NCBI RefSeq assembly: GCF_003234565.1
Contig: NZ_QKTU01000018.1
Location: 1-39,861, forward strand
From: Curtobacterium sp. MCBD17_013
GTDB lineage: Bacteria > Actinomycetota > Actinomycetes > Actinomycetales > Microbacteriaceae
Direction of reading: 5' to 3'
DNA length: 39,861 bases
Shown here: piece after piece, positions 1-8,174 of the stretch
Numbering within the stretch: position 1 is the first letter of the stretch
Layout of the letters: the number at the start of each line of letters is the position of its first letter
Made by a program: the position numbers and the translations under genes
The notes under the pieces: model-generated
Told to the model about the DNA's origin: nothing
The model's input: only the letters and a program-made list of their open reading frames with translations
Databases searched by the model: none

Positions 1-45
1 CGCCACAGCGCGGCGACGGAACTCCTCAGGCTTCGCAGCAGGCAT
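1..45 (-). CDS. IS3-family transposase OrfA, N-terminal fragment cut by window edge
   Basis: Only the first 15 codons are inside the window; they read MPAAKPEEFRRRAVA. This resembles the usual beginning of IS3-type OrfA proteins (M-P-x-x-x-P-x-E-F-R-x-R-A-V), small helix-turn-helix proteins that bind the element ends. An AAGGAG ribosome site lies 6 nt before the ATG. The sequence just upstream (about 85-112) holds a TGTCCGGG/CCGGGACA near-palindrome, which fits the terminal repeat of such an element. The element therefore seems to end near position 110 and to run leftward out of the window. With so few residues the family call is by resemblance only. Confidence 0.55.
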   Translation of the reverse strand, partial: MPAAKPEEFRRRAVA

Positions 46-84
46 CACGGACTCCTTCTCCGGGACGATCATCGCCCCAACTCA

Positions 85-112
85 GGTGTCCGGGAAACCC
101 GGGACAGGTCAC
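85..112. mobile_element. Probable terminal inverted-repeat region of the IS3-type element
   Basis: Immediately upstream of the transposase start there is a near-palindrome, TGTCCGGGAAACCCGGGACA (87-106), followed by GGTCACA. Read outward from the transposase, this resembles IS3-family ends. The exact boundary and any target-site duplication cannot be set because the other end is outside the window. Confidence 0.4.
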
Positions 113-163
113 ATCTTGGAATCCGCAAGGTGCGCTGCCATCCAACACTTCCCTGAGGAACGA

Positions 164-209
164 CAGCCTGGGGCCGAAGGTCTGCGGAACGCGCTCCGGC
201 CCCAGGCTG
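164..209 (-). terminator. Long hairpin terminator after the manA-like gene
   Basis: A perfect 13-bp inverted repeat, CAGCCTGGGGCCG (164-176) and CGGCCCCAGGCTG (197-209), encloses a 20-nt loop. It begins 12 bp beyond the stop codon of the leftward isomerase gene. There is no U tract, as is common in high-GC actinobacteria. It probably ends the lacI-GH-manA operon and shields it from the IS element. Confidence 0.7.
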
Positions 210-221
210 GGCGCCCCGGAC

Positions 222-1304
222 TCACGGCCGCGGCGGGAGCGCCCGGATGACGTCGAGCCCGGGGGAGAGCTCGACCTCGCCCACGGCGAACGGCACGAGC
301 ACCGTGTCACCCGCGGCGATCGGGAGCGTGCCCGACCCGGACGCCATCGTCCCGCTCCCGCCGACGACGACGACGACCGCGAACGCCGCCGGCAGACGCA
401 CGGGTTCCGTCGTGCGGATCCGTTCGGCGCGGAAGAACGGGTCCGCGGCCGGCGGGAACACGGAGGCGGTGGTGTCGTCGGACGCGGTCGGGGCGCCGAC
501 GAGCCGGGCGACGTCCTCCGCGGTCCACGCGCGCCGGTCGAGTGCCAGGAGCGATTCGTGCAGGCCGTTCCCCATGAGCGCCGTGGACGCGTCCAGTCCC
601 GGGTAGCCGTCGTACTCGAGCAGGATCGACAGGTCCGCCGGCTGCTGCAGCTCCACGAGCGTGATGCCGGGCCCGATCGCGTGCGGCACCCCCGCGGGCA
701 CGAGCAACACGGACCCGGGCTGCAGCGGCACGCGGTGCATCGCGGCGAGCATCGCGCTGGCGTCCTGCTCCGCGAACCAGGCTGCGGCGTCGGCCTCGGA
801 GACCTCGCGGGTGAACCCGAGGGACGCGTAGCCGTCGACGCCGTCCGCCACGGCGAGCACGATCCACGCCTCGGTCTTGCCGCGGGGCTCGCCGAGGTGG
901 GTGCGGGCGTGGTCGTCGTCCGGGTGGAAGTGCACGAACAGGCGCTCCGCCGTGTCGAGCAGCTTCACGAGGAGCATCGTCTCGGCACCGAACCGGGCGA
1001 CGTGCTCCGGGCCGAGGAACCCCTGGGGGTCGGCCCGGACAGCGTCGCGGAGTGTCAGCCCCGGGGCGAGCTCGGTGAGGCCCACGTGATCGGACCCGTG
1101 CACGGTCGTGACCGAGGCCACGAAGTCCTCGGGTGTGTACGGGTCCACCTCGGCCTCGGGGAGGCCGCGGAACCGCGCGATGCCGGCGCCGCCCCGGTAC
1201 GGGCGAGCGGGCGGCTGGTTCGCGGCGAGGCGGATGGGGGCAGCGGACCAGTCGGCTCGTGCAGCGTCGTCCGCTGCGTCGTGCGGCTCGGGTCGATCAG
1301 GCAA
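222..1304 (-). CDS. manA: Class I mannose-6-phosphate isomerase-like cupin enzyme
   Basis: The 360-aa product looks like a type I phosphomannose isomerase, a zinc cupin that interconverts mannose-6-phosphate and fructose-6-phosphate in the cytoplasm. Visible metal-site motifs are HFHPDDDH (His125, His127), GKTEAW (Glu145) and VPAGVPHAIG (His208). It starts with TTG: the only start codon upstream of the conserved IRLAANQP segment. That start overlaps the stop of the preceding hydrolase gene by 8 nt, so translation is probably coupled. A hairpin terminator follows. The context suggests it feeds the sugar released by the neighbouring hydrolase into glycolysis, but the true substrate may be another phosphosugar. 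The family call is good; the exact substrate is inferred. Confidence 0.8.
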   Translation of the reverse strand: MPDRPEPHDAADDAARADWSAAPIRLAANQPPARPYRGGAGIARFRGLPEAEVDPYTPEDFVASVTTVHGSDHVGLTELAPGLTLRDAVRADPQGFLGPEHVARFGAETMLLVKLLDTAERLFVHFHPDDDHARTHLGEPRGKTEAWIVLAVADGVDGYASLGFTREVSEADAAAWFAEQDASAMLAAMHRVPLQPGSVLLVPAGVPHAIGPGITLVELQQPADLSILLEYDGYPGLDASTALMGNGLHESLLALDRRAWTAEDVARLVGAPTASDDTTASVFPPAADPFFRAERIRTTEPVRLPAAFAVVVVVGGSGTMASGSGTLPIAAGDTVLVPFAVGEVELSPGLDVIRALPPRP

Positions 1305-3387
1305 GGTGCACCACCGCGTAGAGGTCGAGGGTCGGGATGGTCACACGCGCGACGCCCTCGGCGAGGTGCACGGGCGCGGTCTCGGGGGCGAGGCCCGGCC
1401 GGTGGACGGTCGCGGTCGTGATCGCGCGATCCGTGCGGACGCCGATCTCGAAGTCGAGCCGGCGCTGGACGGCGTCGTCGGCCTCCTGGTAGTCGAAGTT
1501 GACGACGTGGACGGCGAGCGTGTCGTCGGGCAGATGGTGGACGTTGACGGCCATCGCCTCATCGAACTCGCCGAGGACGTCCTGCGGTACCAGGTCGGGG
1601 ATCGCGCGCACGTCGTCGAGGTGGGTCGTCCCGGCGTGGGTGAGCAGGGCCTCCCGGTCGGCCGCCGGCAACTCGGTGCCGTAGGCGCCGTTGACCACGA
1701 CGCGTCCACCCTGGCCGAGGTAGGCGAGGAGCGCCTCGTGCTGGCGGGCGCTCATGTTCCACGCGTCCGGTACGACGACGGTCGCGTACGGCGCGAAGGT
1801 CGCTGCCACCGTGTCGTCCGGGCGGAGGCCCTCGTCCGGCAGGACGATCGCGTCGAAGGTGCGGCCGGACCGGCTGAGGCACTCGATGGTCTCCCAGTAC
1901 GAGGAGGCGCGTGCGTCGACCGCCTCGACGGGCTCGAACCAGCGGCCGTCGTCGCTGAACATGTCCGAGTCCATCATCGCCCGCATGACGCTGGGGACGG
2001 AGTAGACGACGGCGGTGCTGTGCACGGAGACGTTCGACGTGACGGCGTCGAGACCGACGAGCGCCTGACCCGTCTCGACGGCGAGGTCCTTCGGCACCCA
2101 GTAGGAGTCCTTCACCTCGGTCCCGAGCCACGAGCCGTACGGCAGGGACATGTTCGCGCCCATCGCGTTCGCCTCGAAGATCGACAGGCGGAACAGGTCG
2201 TGCGCGCGTCCTCGCTGGATGCGGCGGAGCAGGTCCTCGGTGATGCCGCCGTACGGGTTCTCGACCGCGACGAGCGGACGTCCGCGGCTCATCCCGACGC
2301 CGTGCCGGAAGTACCAGGGCTGCTGGTACTTCGTCTCGCGCATCTCGGTGACGAGCACGTCGACGTCGTCGACCATCGCCTCGTAGAACGGCGCGCAGTC
2401 GTAGAAGTTGCCGGCGACGCGGACCTGCTTGCCCTGCGACGCCGCGTACTCCTTGACGTACGAGGCGACCTCGTGGAACGTCGCGGTGATCGCGATCTGC
2501 AGGAAGCGGCAGTAGTCGGCGTACAGCGGGTACGTCTGCGGGGCGGTCCCCGTCCGGTACCCCTGGCCGAGCAGCCACTGCCGGTAGTCGAACGTGGCGA
2601 GGTCGACGCCGGCGAGCTCCGCCGGGGGCGTGTCGAGGGTCTGCAGGTACGCCCGGAACCCCTTGACGCAGTCCTTGCAGAAGCAGCCGCCGTAGCGCAG
2701 GGCGAGCAGCGGCACGTCGGTCTCGTCGAGCTGGACCCCGGGCGCCCCGGCGTCGATCTGGATGCGGATGACCGCCTTGAGGTACTCGCGCCAGACCGGG
2801 TTGTTCCGGTCTGCGAGGTAGCAGGACTGGCCCGTGCCGTCGACCTCCACCCAGTGCGCGTGCAGGGGGCGGCCCTCGAGGTCGCGGGACACGACCTCCT
2901 CCCACAGGTCGGTGACCTGGTCGCCGTCGCTGTTCACGAGGCCGTCGGGGAAGTAGTGGCGGAACGGCTTCCAGTCGGCCGGTCCGGTGTCGGTCGAGAA
3001 CTCGCGGAGGCCCATCGTCGTGCGCGTGCCGACGTCCCGCAGCTGGTTCTGGGCCAGCACGCGACCGTCCTCGACCTCGGCGGGGAACTCCCACGCCTGC
3101 GCCTCGAACACGATGCCGAACAGGTCGACGCCGCGCTCCTTCGTGTACGCGATGAACTCCGACTCGTTGACGTAGCCGTGCTGGCGGAACCGCTGCGGGA
3201 TCGGCCCGAACGCCTCGTCCTCCAGGTACGGGAGGCTGATCACGCCGCCGCCGAGGCCGGCCCAGACGAGCATCGTCCCACCCATCTCGACGACGTCGTC
3301 CGCCATCGTGAGCCGCCGCGGGGGCATGCTCGGGTGGTAGCAGTGCTCGTTCGGGTACCAGCCGTCGAAGTAGATACCGCGTTCCAT
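1297..3387 (-). CDS. Putative glycoside hydrolase of GH42-like (GHL) architecture
   Basis: The 696-aa protein has no signal peptide and appears cytoplasmic. It seems to have an N-terminal TIM-barrel-like part (about 1-380), then a region like the GH42 trimerisation/GATase-like domain (VVPDAWNMS..., GQGGRVVVNG), then a beta-rich C-terminus. It opens with MERGIYFDGWYPNEHCYHP. Acidic residues in GVQLDETD (Asp221, Glu222) are candidates for catalysis, followed by a Cys cluster CFCKDC (235-240). I chose the ATG at 3387, preceded by GGAGGAAG, over an upstream GTG at 3420. It lies 54 nt after the LacI gene and overlaps manA. I cannot name its substrate; the operon suggests an imported oligosaccharide or glycoside. 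It could be a non-hydrolytic relative. Confidence 0.6.
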   Translation of the reverse strand: MERGIYFDGWYPNEHCYHPSMPPRRLTMADDVVEMGGTMLVWAGLGGGVISLPYLEDEAFGPIPQRFRQHGYVNESEFIAYTKERGVDLFGIVFEAQAWEFPAEVEDGRVLAQNQLRDVGTRTTMGLREFSTDTGPADWKPFRHYFPDGLVNSDGDQVTDLWEEVVSRDLEGRPLHAHWVEVDGTGQSCYLADRNNPVWREYLKAVIRIQIDAGAPGVQLDETDVPLLALRYGGCFCKDCVKGFRAYLQTLDTPPAELAGVDLATFDYRQWLLGQGYRTGTAPQTYPLYADYCRFLQIAITATFHEVASYVKEYAASQGKQVRVAGNFYDCAPFYEAMVDDVDVLVTEMRETKYQQPWYFRHGVGMSRGRPLVAVENPYGGITEDLLRRIQRGRAHDLFRLSIFEANAMGANMSLPYGSWLGTEVKDSYWVPKDLAVETGQALVGLDAVTSNVSVHSTAVVYSVPSVMRAMMDSDMFSDDGRWFEPVEAVDARASSYWETIECLSRSGRTFDAIVLPDEGLRPDDTVAATFAPYATVVVPDAWNMSARQHEALLAYLGQGGRVVVNGAYGTELPAADREALLTHAGTTHLDDVRAIPDLVPQDVLGEFDEAMAVNVHHLPDDTLAVHVVNFDYQEADDAVQRRLDFEIGVRTDRAITTATVHRPGLAPETAPVHLAEGVARVTIPTLDLYAVVHLA

Positions 3388-3441
3388 GTGTCGCTCTTCC
3401 TCCCACAGCGTCGTGGGCACGTGACGGGTCCGACCCGTCGG

Positions 3442-4488
3442 TCAGCTCCCGATGACGGGAGTGTCCATGAACCGGGCAGCGGCGCTGCGCCGGATGACCA
3501 CGTCGACCGGGACCACCTGGGACCGCGTGTCGTCGTCGAGTGTGAGCACCATCCGCGCCGCCGACTGGCCCATGCCCCAGGCCGGCTGCGCCGCGACGGT
3601 GATCGCCGGGTCGACGAGGCGCGCCCACGGCACGTCGTCGAACATGACCAGCGAGAGGTCCTCGGGCACGCGGAGACCGCGGTCGCGGACCGCGGCCAGC
3701 ACCGCCTCGCCGAGGATGTTGTTCGAGGCGAGGAGCGCGGTCGGCGGCACCGCCGAGTCGAGGAGGCGGATCGCGCTCGCGTAGGCGGTGTCCCGGGTGA
3801 ACCGGGTGCGCACGACGAGTTCGTCGATCACGGGGACGCCCGCCTGCTCGTGGGCGAGCCGGTACCCCGCCTCGCGCTGGCTGCCCGTCGTGAGTTGGGA
3901 AGGCCCACCGAGGTACCCGATCCGCTCGTGCCCCAGGGCGAGGAGGTACTCCGTCAGTCGGCGGGCGCCCCCGAGGTTGTCCGCCAGGATGGACGGCACG
4001 TCGAGGTCGGCCATCGTCCGGTCGGCGAACAGCACGTTGATGCCGATCGCCCGCGCGGTCTCCCACGCGTCGAGGTTGCTCCCCGTGGGGAAGGCGATGA
4101 TCCCGTCCACGCGTTGCTCGACGAGCAGGTCGATGTACTCCCGCTCGGTCGCCGGGTCCTCGCCGCTCGCGCAGAGGATCACGTGGCGTCCGAGCTCCTT
4201 GGCGCTCGCGAGGACCCCCTGGGCGAACTCCCCGTAGAAGTTGTTCGAGATGTCGGTGACGATGAGGCCGATGTTGTTCGTCGTCCGTCGTTTCAGGTCG
4301 CGACCGAGCGCGCTCGGACGGTAATGCAGGTCCTTGGCCGCCGCCTCCACCCGCTGGCGCGTGGCCGGGGCGACCGCTCCGACGTTCGAGAAGACCCGCG
4401 ACACCGTGCCCATGCCGACGCCGGCCGCCTCGGCGACCTCGCGCATCGTGACCTGGCCCCGCTTGGGGCGTTGCGTGCTGTCGGTCAT
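3442..4488 (-). CDS. LacI-family transcriptional repressor of the carbohydrate locus
   Basis: This 348-aa regulator has the LacI layout. The N-terminal helix-turn-helix is at about residues 14-35 (TMREVAEAAGVGMGTVSRVF). The hinge reads HYRPSALGRDLKRR, and a periplasmic-binding-protein-like effector domain follows (NIGLIVTDISNNFYGEF onward). It is first in the leftward operon with the hydrolase and isomerase, and is divergent from the dehydrogenase/ABC operon. Two LacI-type palindromes lie in the intergenic region, one next to each promoter. Autoregulation and control of both arms, relieved by the imported sugar or a phosphorylated product, is the expected logic; the inducer is unknown. Confidence 0.93.
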   Translation of the reverse strand: MTDSTQRPKRGQVTMREVAEAAGVGMGTVSRVFSNVGAVAPATRQRVEAAAKDLHYRPSALGRDLKRRTTNNIGLIVTDISNNFYGEFAQGVLASAKELGRHVILCASGEDPATEREYIDLLVEQRVDGIIAFPTGSNLDAWETARAIGINVLFADRTMADLDVPSILADNLGGARRLTEYLLALGHERIGYLGGPSQLTTGSQREAGYRLAHEQAGVPVIDELVVRTRFTRDTAYASAIRLLDSAVPPTALLASNNILGEAVLAAVRDRGLRVPEDLSLVMFDDVPWARLVDPAITVAAQPAWGMGQSAARMVLTLDDDTRSQVVPVDVVIRRSAAARFMDTPVIGS

Positions 4489-4616
4489 CCGTCGCTCCTC
4501 CCTGACGCGGCGCTCGCCGCGTGCCCTGCATAGCGCAGAGCGACAGGGACGACGTCCCGAGCGGGGGCAGCGGCGTTGCGTGGCATCGCGTCCCTCCTCG
4601 GGCAGGCAACAGAAAG

Positions 4617-4666
4617 TGGAACCGTTTCCACATCGAACAGTAGGAGGAACGCGCTGGCGCTGTCAA
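4617..4666 (-). promoter_or_regulatory. Promoter and LacI-type operator for the lacI-hydrolase-manA operon
   Basis: On the minus strand TTGACA (4661-4666) and TACTGT (4637-4642) are 18 nt apart. Just downstream lies TGGAACCGTTTCCA (4617-4630), a near-perfect palindrome with the central CG typical of LacI-family operators. A repressor bound there would block the promoter from just after the -10. Confidence 0.75.
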
Positions 4667-4716
4667 TGGTGGCGGGCTCGGAGGCCCAATTCCGCCATAT
4701 TTCTTGGCCAGAGGAG

Positions 4717-4760
4717 TTGACAACCCTCGGCGCGCGTGCGCATTGTTGGAACCGTTACCA
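4717..4760 (+). promoter_or_regulatory. Promoter and second LacI-type operator for the dehydrogenase-ABC operon
   Basis: TTGACA (4717-4722) is followed 18 nt later by CATTGT (4741-4746). TGGAACCGTTACCA (4747-4760) abuts it. The operator differs from the first site at a single position, so the same LacI protein very likely controls both directions. The rest of 4489-4819 holds the other promoter and no gene I can support. Confidence 0.75.
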
Positions 4761-4819
4761 CTCAGCATCGATGCTGTGAGGGTCCGAGGAGCCGCGATGG
4801 CGCGGCCGGAGAGGTCCAC

Positions 4820-5857
4820 ATGACTGCACCATCCGCCTCCGTCGCGGAGCACATGCGGGCGAGCGTCCTGCACGCCCCGGGCGACGTCCGTGTCGACACC
4901 GTGCCGGTGCCCCGACTCGATCCCGACCAGGTCCTGGTCCGGATCGCCGCCGTCGGCGTCTGCGGCTCGGATGTCCACTACTTCCACGAGGGCCGCATCG
5001 GTTCGTTCGTCGTCGAGCAGCCCATGATCCTCGGCCACGAGTCGGCGGGCACGATCGTCGCCGTCGGGGCCGCGGTCTCGCCGGACCGCGTGGGCGAGCG
5101 CGTGTCGATCGAGCCGCAGCGCGCCTGCCGACACTGCGACCAGTGCAAGCACGGCCGCTACAACCTCTGCACCTCGATGGAGTTCTACGCGACGCCGCCG
5201 ATCGACGGCGCGTTCGCGGAGTACGCCGCCATCCAGACCGATTACGCCCATCCGATCCCGGACACGATGTCGATCGAGGCCGCGGCGCTCTGCGAGCCGC
5301 TCAGCGTCGGCATCTGGGCCAACCAGAAGGCGCAGACCACGCCCGGGAGCTCGGTGTTCATCGCCGGGGCCGGGCCGATCGGTGTCATCGCCGCGCAGGT
5401 CGCGCGCGCGTTCGGCGCGACGCGGATCATCGTGAGCGACCCGGTGGCCGAACGCCGGGAGGTCGCACTCCGCTTCGGCGCGACGGAGGTCGTCGACCCG
5501 ATGGTCGTCGACGTCGCCACCGCCGACTACGAGGTCGACGCCTTCATCGACGCGTCCGGCGCCGAACCCGCCGTCCGCGCCGGCATCCACGCTGTCGCTC
5601 CCGCGGGTCGTGTCGTCCTCGTCGGCATGGGCGCCGACGAGATCCGGCTCCCGGTGTCCCGCATCCAGAACCGCGAGCTCGTCGTCACCGGCGTGTTCCG
5701 GTACGCGAACACGTGGCCGATCGCCATCCGGCTCATCGCAGCCGGGCTCGTCGACGTGGACGCACTCGTGACCGGTCGGTTCGGCCTCGACGAGGTCGAG
5801 GCCGCGCTCGACGCGGCGACGCGCCCCGACACGCTCAAGGCCGTCGTCGTCCCCTGA
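4820..5857 (+). CDS. Zinc-dependent medium-chain alcohol dehydrogenase, sorbitol/polyol dehydrogenase type
   Basis: The 345-aa enzyme belongs to the medium-chain zinc dehydrogenases. Catalytic zinc ligands are visible in GVCGSDVHYFHEG (Cys48) and GHE (His73/Glu74), plus Glu159. The structural zinc site is CRHCDQCKHGRYNLC (Cys103, 106, 109, 117). The NAD(P)-binding fold carries GAGPIG (183-188). The VHYFHEG segment is typical of sorbitol, xylitol and iditol dehydrogenases, so it probably oxidises a polyol or sugar hydroxyl. The ATG at 4820 has GGAGAGG upstream and follows the operator. It heads the operon with the ABC importer 86 bp downstream. The precise substrate is inferred only from family. 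Confidence 0.85.
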   Translation: MTAPSASVAEHMRASVLHAPGDVRVDTVPVPRLDPDQVLVRIAAVGVCGSDVHYFHEGRIGSFVVEQPMILGHESAGTIVAVGAAVSPDRVGERVSIEPQRACRHCDQCKHGRYNLCTSMEFYATPPIDGAFAEYAAIQTDYAHPIPDTMSIEAAALCEPLSVGIWANQKAQTTPGSSVFIAGAGPIGVIAAQVARAFGATRIIVSDPVAERREVALRFGATEVVDPMVVDVATADYEVDAFIDASGAEPAVRAGIHAVAPAGRVVLVGMGADEIRLPVSRIQNRELVVTGVFRYANTWPIAIRLIAAGLVDVDALVTGRFGLDEVEAALDAATRPDTLKAVVVP

Positions 5858-5943
5858 TCTCCCGTCGCCCGTTTCGTGGCCTCGGCCCGTCCATCCGGAC
5901 GTCCCCGCAACACACCATCCCGAGACTCCTGAGGAGTACCCCC

Positions 5944-7272
5944 ATGAAGATCCCCGCATCGTCGCGGCCGATCACCCGCGGACGACTGATCCGCCGGACC
6001 GCCGCCACCGTCGCCGCGGCAGCCGTCGCGATCGCCCTCGCCGCGTGCAGCGCCGGCGGCAGCGGCTCGTCCAGCAGCGCCATCACGGCCTGGAGCACCA
6101 CCGCCGACAAGCCGAACATCCAGCCGTCCATCGCGACGTGGAACAAGGCGCACCCCGACCAGAAGATCACCGACTCGTACTTCGGCACGAACGACTTCAA
6201 GGACAAGATCCGCACCGCGATCAACTCGCCGCAGGCGCCCACGCTCGTCTACAACTGGGGCGGCGGCACGCTCAAGTCGTACGTCAAGGCCGGGCTCGTC
6301 AAGGACCTCAGCAGCGACCTCAAGTCGGACGCGTCCTTCACCGACAAGATCGTGCCCTCGATCGCGGACACCGGCAAGGTGAACGGCAAGACCTACGCGA
6401 TCCCCGCGAGTTCCACCGCGCCCGTGGTCCTGTACATGAACAAGGACGTGCTGCAGAAGGCCGGCATCAGCGAGGCTCCGGCCACCTGGGACGACCTGCT
6501 CAAGGACGTCAAGAAGCTCCGCGCGGCCGGGGTGGCCCCGATCTCGCTCGGTGGTCAGAGCAAGTGGCCGTACCTCATGTACATCGAGTACCTCGTCGAC
6601 CGGATCGGCGGCCCTGCTCCGTTCCAGGCGATCCTCGACAACAAGCCGAACGCCTGGTCCGACCCCGCCGTGATCCAGGCCACGACGATGATCCAGCAGC
6701 TCATCAAGGCCGGGGGCTTCGCGGACGGGTTCGCGTCGGTGTCCGCCGACACGAACGCCGACCTCGCGCTCATGGTGACGGGCCGCGCGGGCTTCCTCCT
6801 CCAGGGCACCTGGGCCTACTCGGGTATCTCGTCGATCGACCCGAACTTCGTCAAGAGCGGCAAGCTCGAGGTCGCACCGTTCCCCGCGGTCTCCGGCGGC
6901 AAGGGCGACCCGGAGGACATCGCGGGCAACCCCTCGGTCTACTGGTCGGTGTCGTCCAAGGCGTCCGCCGCCCAGACGAAGGCCGCGCTGCAGTACGTGA
7001 CCAAGAGCGTCTGGAACGACTCGTACGTGAACACGATGATCGGGCAGGGGCAGATCCCGCCGGTCACCGGGGTGTCGTCGAAGCTCAAGGGCGACTTCGC
7101 CAAGCAGGCGGAGCAGATGATCACGGACGCGCCGCACTTCCAGCAGTCCTGGGACCTCGCGCTCAGCCCCGCCGCCTCGACGGAGTTCTGGACCCAGCTC
7201 GACCTGCTCTTCAACCAGTCGGAGACGCCGAAGGAGTTCTCCGACCACATGAACACGACCATCGGCAAGTAG
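5944..7272 (+). CDS. Sugar ABC transporter substrate-binding lipoprotein (CUT1 type)
   Basis: This 442-aa protein has a lipoprotein signal: basic start, hydrophobic run, then LAAC with the lipidated Cys at 35. It would be anchored outside the membrane. The body (AITAWSTTADKPNIQPSI..., YNWGGGTLKSY, PVVLYMNKDVLQKAGI) is of the extracellular solute-binding family 1 that captures oligosaccharides. GAGGAG (5931-5936) lies 7 nt before the ATG. Two permease genes follow directly. No ATP-binding subunit is encoded nearby; in actinobacteria a shared MsiK-type ATPase often serves such systems. Together with the LacI regulator and the hydrolase it is probably the sugar receptor of the locus. Confidence 0.9.
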   Translation: MKIPASSRPITRGRLIRRTAATVAAAAVAIALAACSAGGSGSSSSAITAWSTTADKPNIQPSIATWNKAHPDQKITDSYFGTNDFKDKIRTAINSPQAPTLVYNWGGGTLKSYVKAGLVKDLSSDLKSDASFTDKIVPSIADTGKVNGKTYAIPASSTAPVVLYMNKDVLQKAGISEAPATWDDLLKDVKKLRAAGVAPISLGGQSKWPYLMYIEYLVDRIGGPAPFQAILDNKPNAWSDPAVIQATTMIQQLIKAGGFADGFASVSADTNADLALMVTGRAGFLLQGTWAYSGISSIDPNFVKSGKLEVAPFPAVSGGKGDPEDIAGNPSVYWSVSSKASAAQTKAALQYVTKSVWNDSYVNTMIGQGQIPPVTGVSSKLKGDFAKQAEQMITDAPHFQQSWDLALSPAASTEFWTQLDLLFNQSETPKEFSDHMNTTIGK

Positions 7273-7274
7273 GC

Positions 7275-8174
7275 ATGCGCACACGGAACGGTGGGGCCGT
7301 CATCGACGGATCGGCCCCGAGCAGTTGGTTCGTCATCCCCGCACTCGCGATGTTCCTGGCGTTCGCGATCATCCCGCTGGTGATCGCGCTGGGCCTCAGC
7401 TTCACGAGTTGGGACGGCCTCACCGCTCCCGTGTTCAACGGGATCCGCAACTGGATCACCCAGCTCGGCGATCCACTGACCTACCACGCGCTGTGGCTCA
7501 CGCTGCAGGTGATCGTGATCTCCTGGGTGATCCAGACGCCGATGAGCGTCCTCGTCGGGGTCTTCGTGTCGGGCAAGCAGCGGTACCGCGCCGTCCTCGC
7601 CGCGCTGTACTTCCTGCCCCTGATCCTGTCGTCGGCCGCGATCGCGATCGCGTTCAAGGCGCTGCTCGACCCGAACTACGGCGTCGGTCACGCGTTCGGG
7701 TTGCCCGCGCTGTCGAAGGACTGGCTCGGCAGCCCCGCCACGGCGCTGTACGTGGTGATCTTCGTCATCGCGTGGCAGTTCATCCCGTTCCACTCGCTGC
7801 TGTACCAAGCCGGCGCGCGCCAGATCCCGGCGTCCCTCTACGAGGCGTCGCAGATCGACGGGGCCGGACGGGTCCGCCAGTTCTTCAGCATCACGCTGCC
7901 GCAGCTCCGGAACACGATCATCACGTCCTCGACGCTCATGATCGTCGGGTCCCTGACCTACTTCGACATCGTGTACGTCCTCACGCAGGGCGGCCCCGGG
8001 TACGCGACCCGGATCCTCCCACTCGACATGTACCTGACCGGCTTCTCCGCCAGCGACCTCGGCGACGCGAGCGTGCTCGCCGTCATCCTCGTCGTCATCG
8101 GATTGGTCATCGCGCTCGCACTCACCCGGTTCAGCGGGTTCAACCGCATGACCAGCGAGCAGGAAGGCGCCTGA
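7275..8174 (+). CDS. CUT1 ABC transporter permease, MalF/UgpA type
   Basis: This is a 299-aa inner-membrane permease with about six hydrophobic segments and the cytoplasmic EAA loop that contacts the ATPase (EASQIDGAGRVRQFFSITLP). The sequence SWFVIPALAMFLAFAIIPLV at the beginning is the typical first helix. It starts 2 nt after the binding-protein stop and its stop overlaps the start of the second permease by one base (TGATG), so the three genes are one transcriptional unit. It forms a heterodimeric channel with the next gene product. Confidence 0.92.
   Translation: MRTRNGGAVIDGSAPSSWFVIPALAMFLAFAIIPLVIALGLSFTSWDGLTAPVFNGIRNWITQLGDPLTYHALWLTLQVIVISWVIQTPMSVLVGVFVSGKQRYRAVLAALYFLPLILSSAAIAIAFKALLDPNYGVGHAFGLPALSKDWLGSPATALYVVIFVIAWQFIPFHSLLYQAGARQIPASLYEASQIDGAGRVRQFFSITLPQLRNTIITSSTLMIVGSLTYFDIVYVLTQGGPGYATRILPLDMYLTGFSASDLGDASVLAVILVVIGLVIALALTRFSGFNRMTSEQEGA

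Noticed and set aside
1108..5959. Very long open frames antisense to the lacI, hydrolase and dehydrogenase genes (over 1100 codons on plus, over 1400 on minus)
   Set aside because: Composition is Arg/Ala/Gly/Pro-rich without domains, and they lie opposite or out of frame with genes that have clear families and ribosome sites. High-GC shadow frames.
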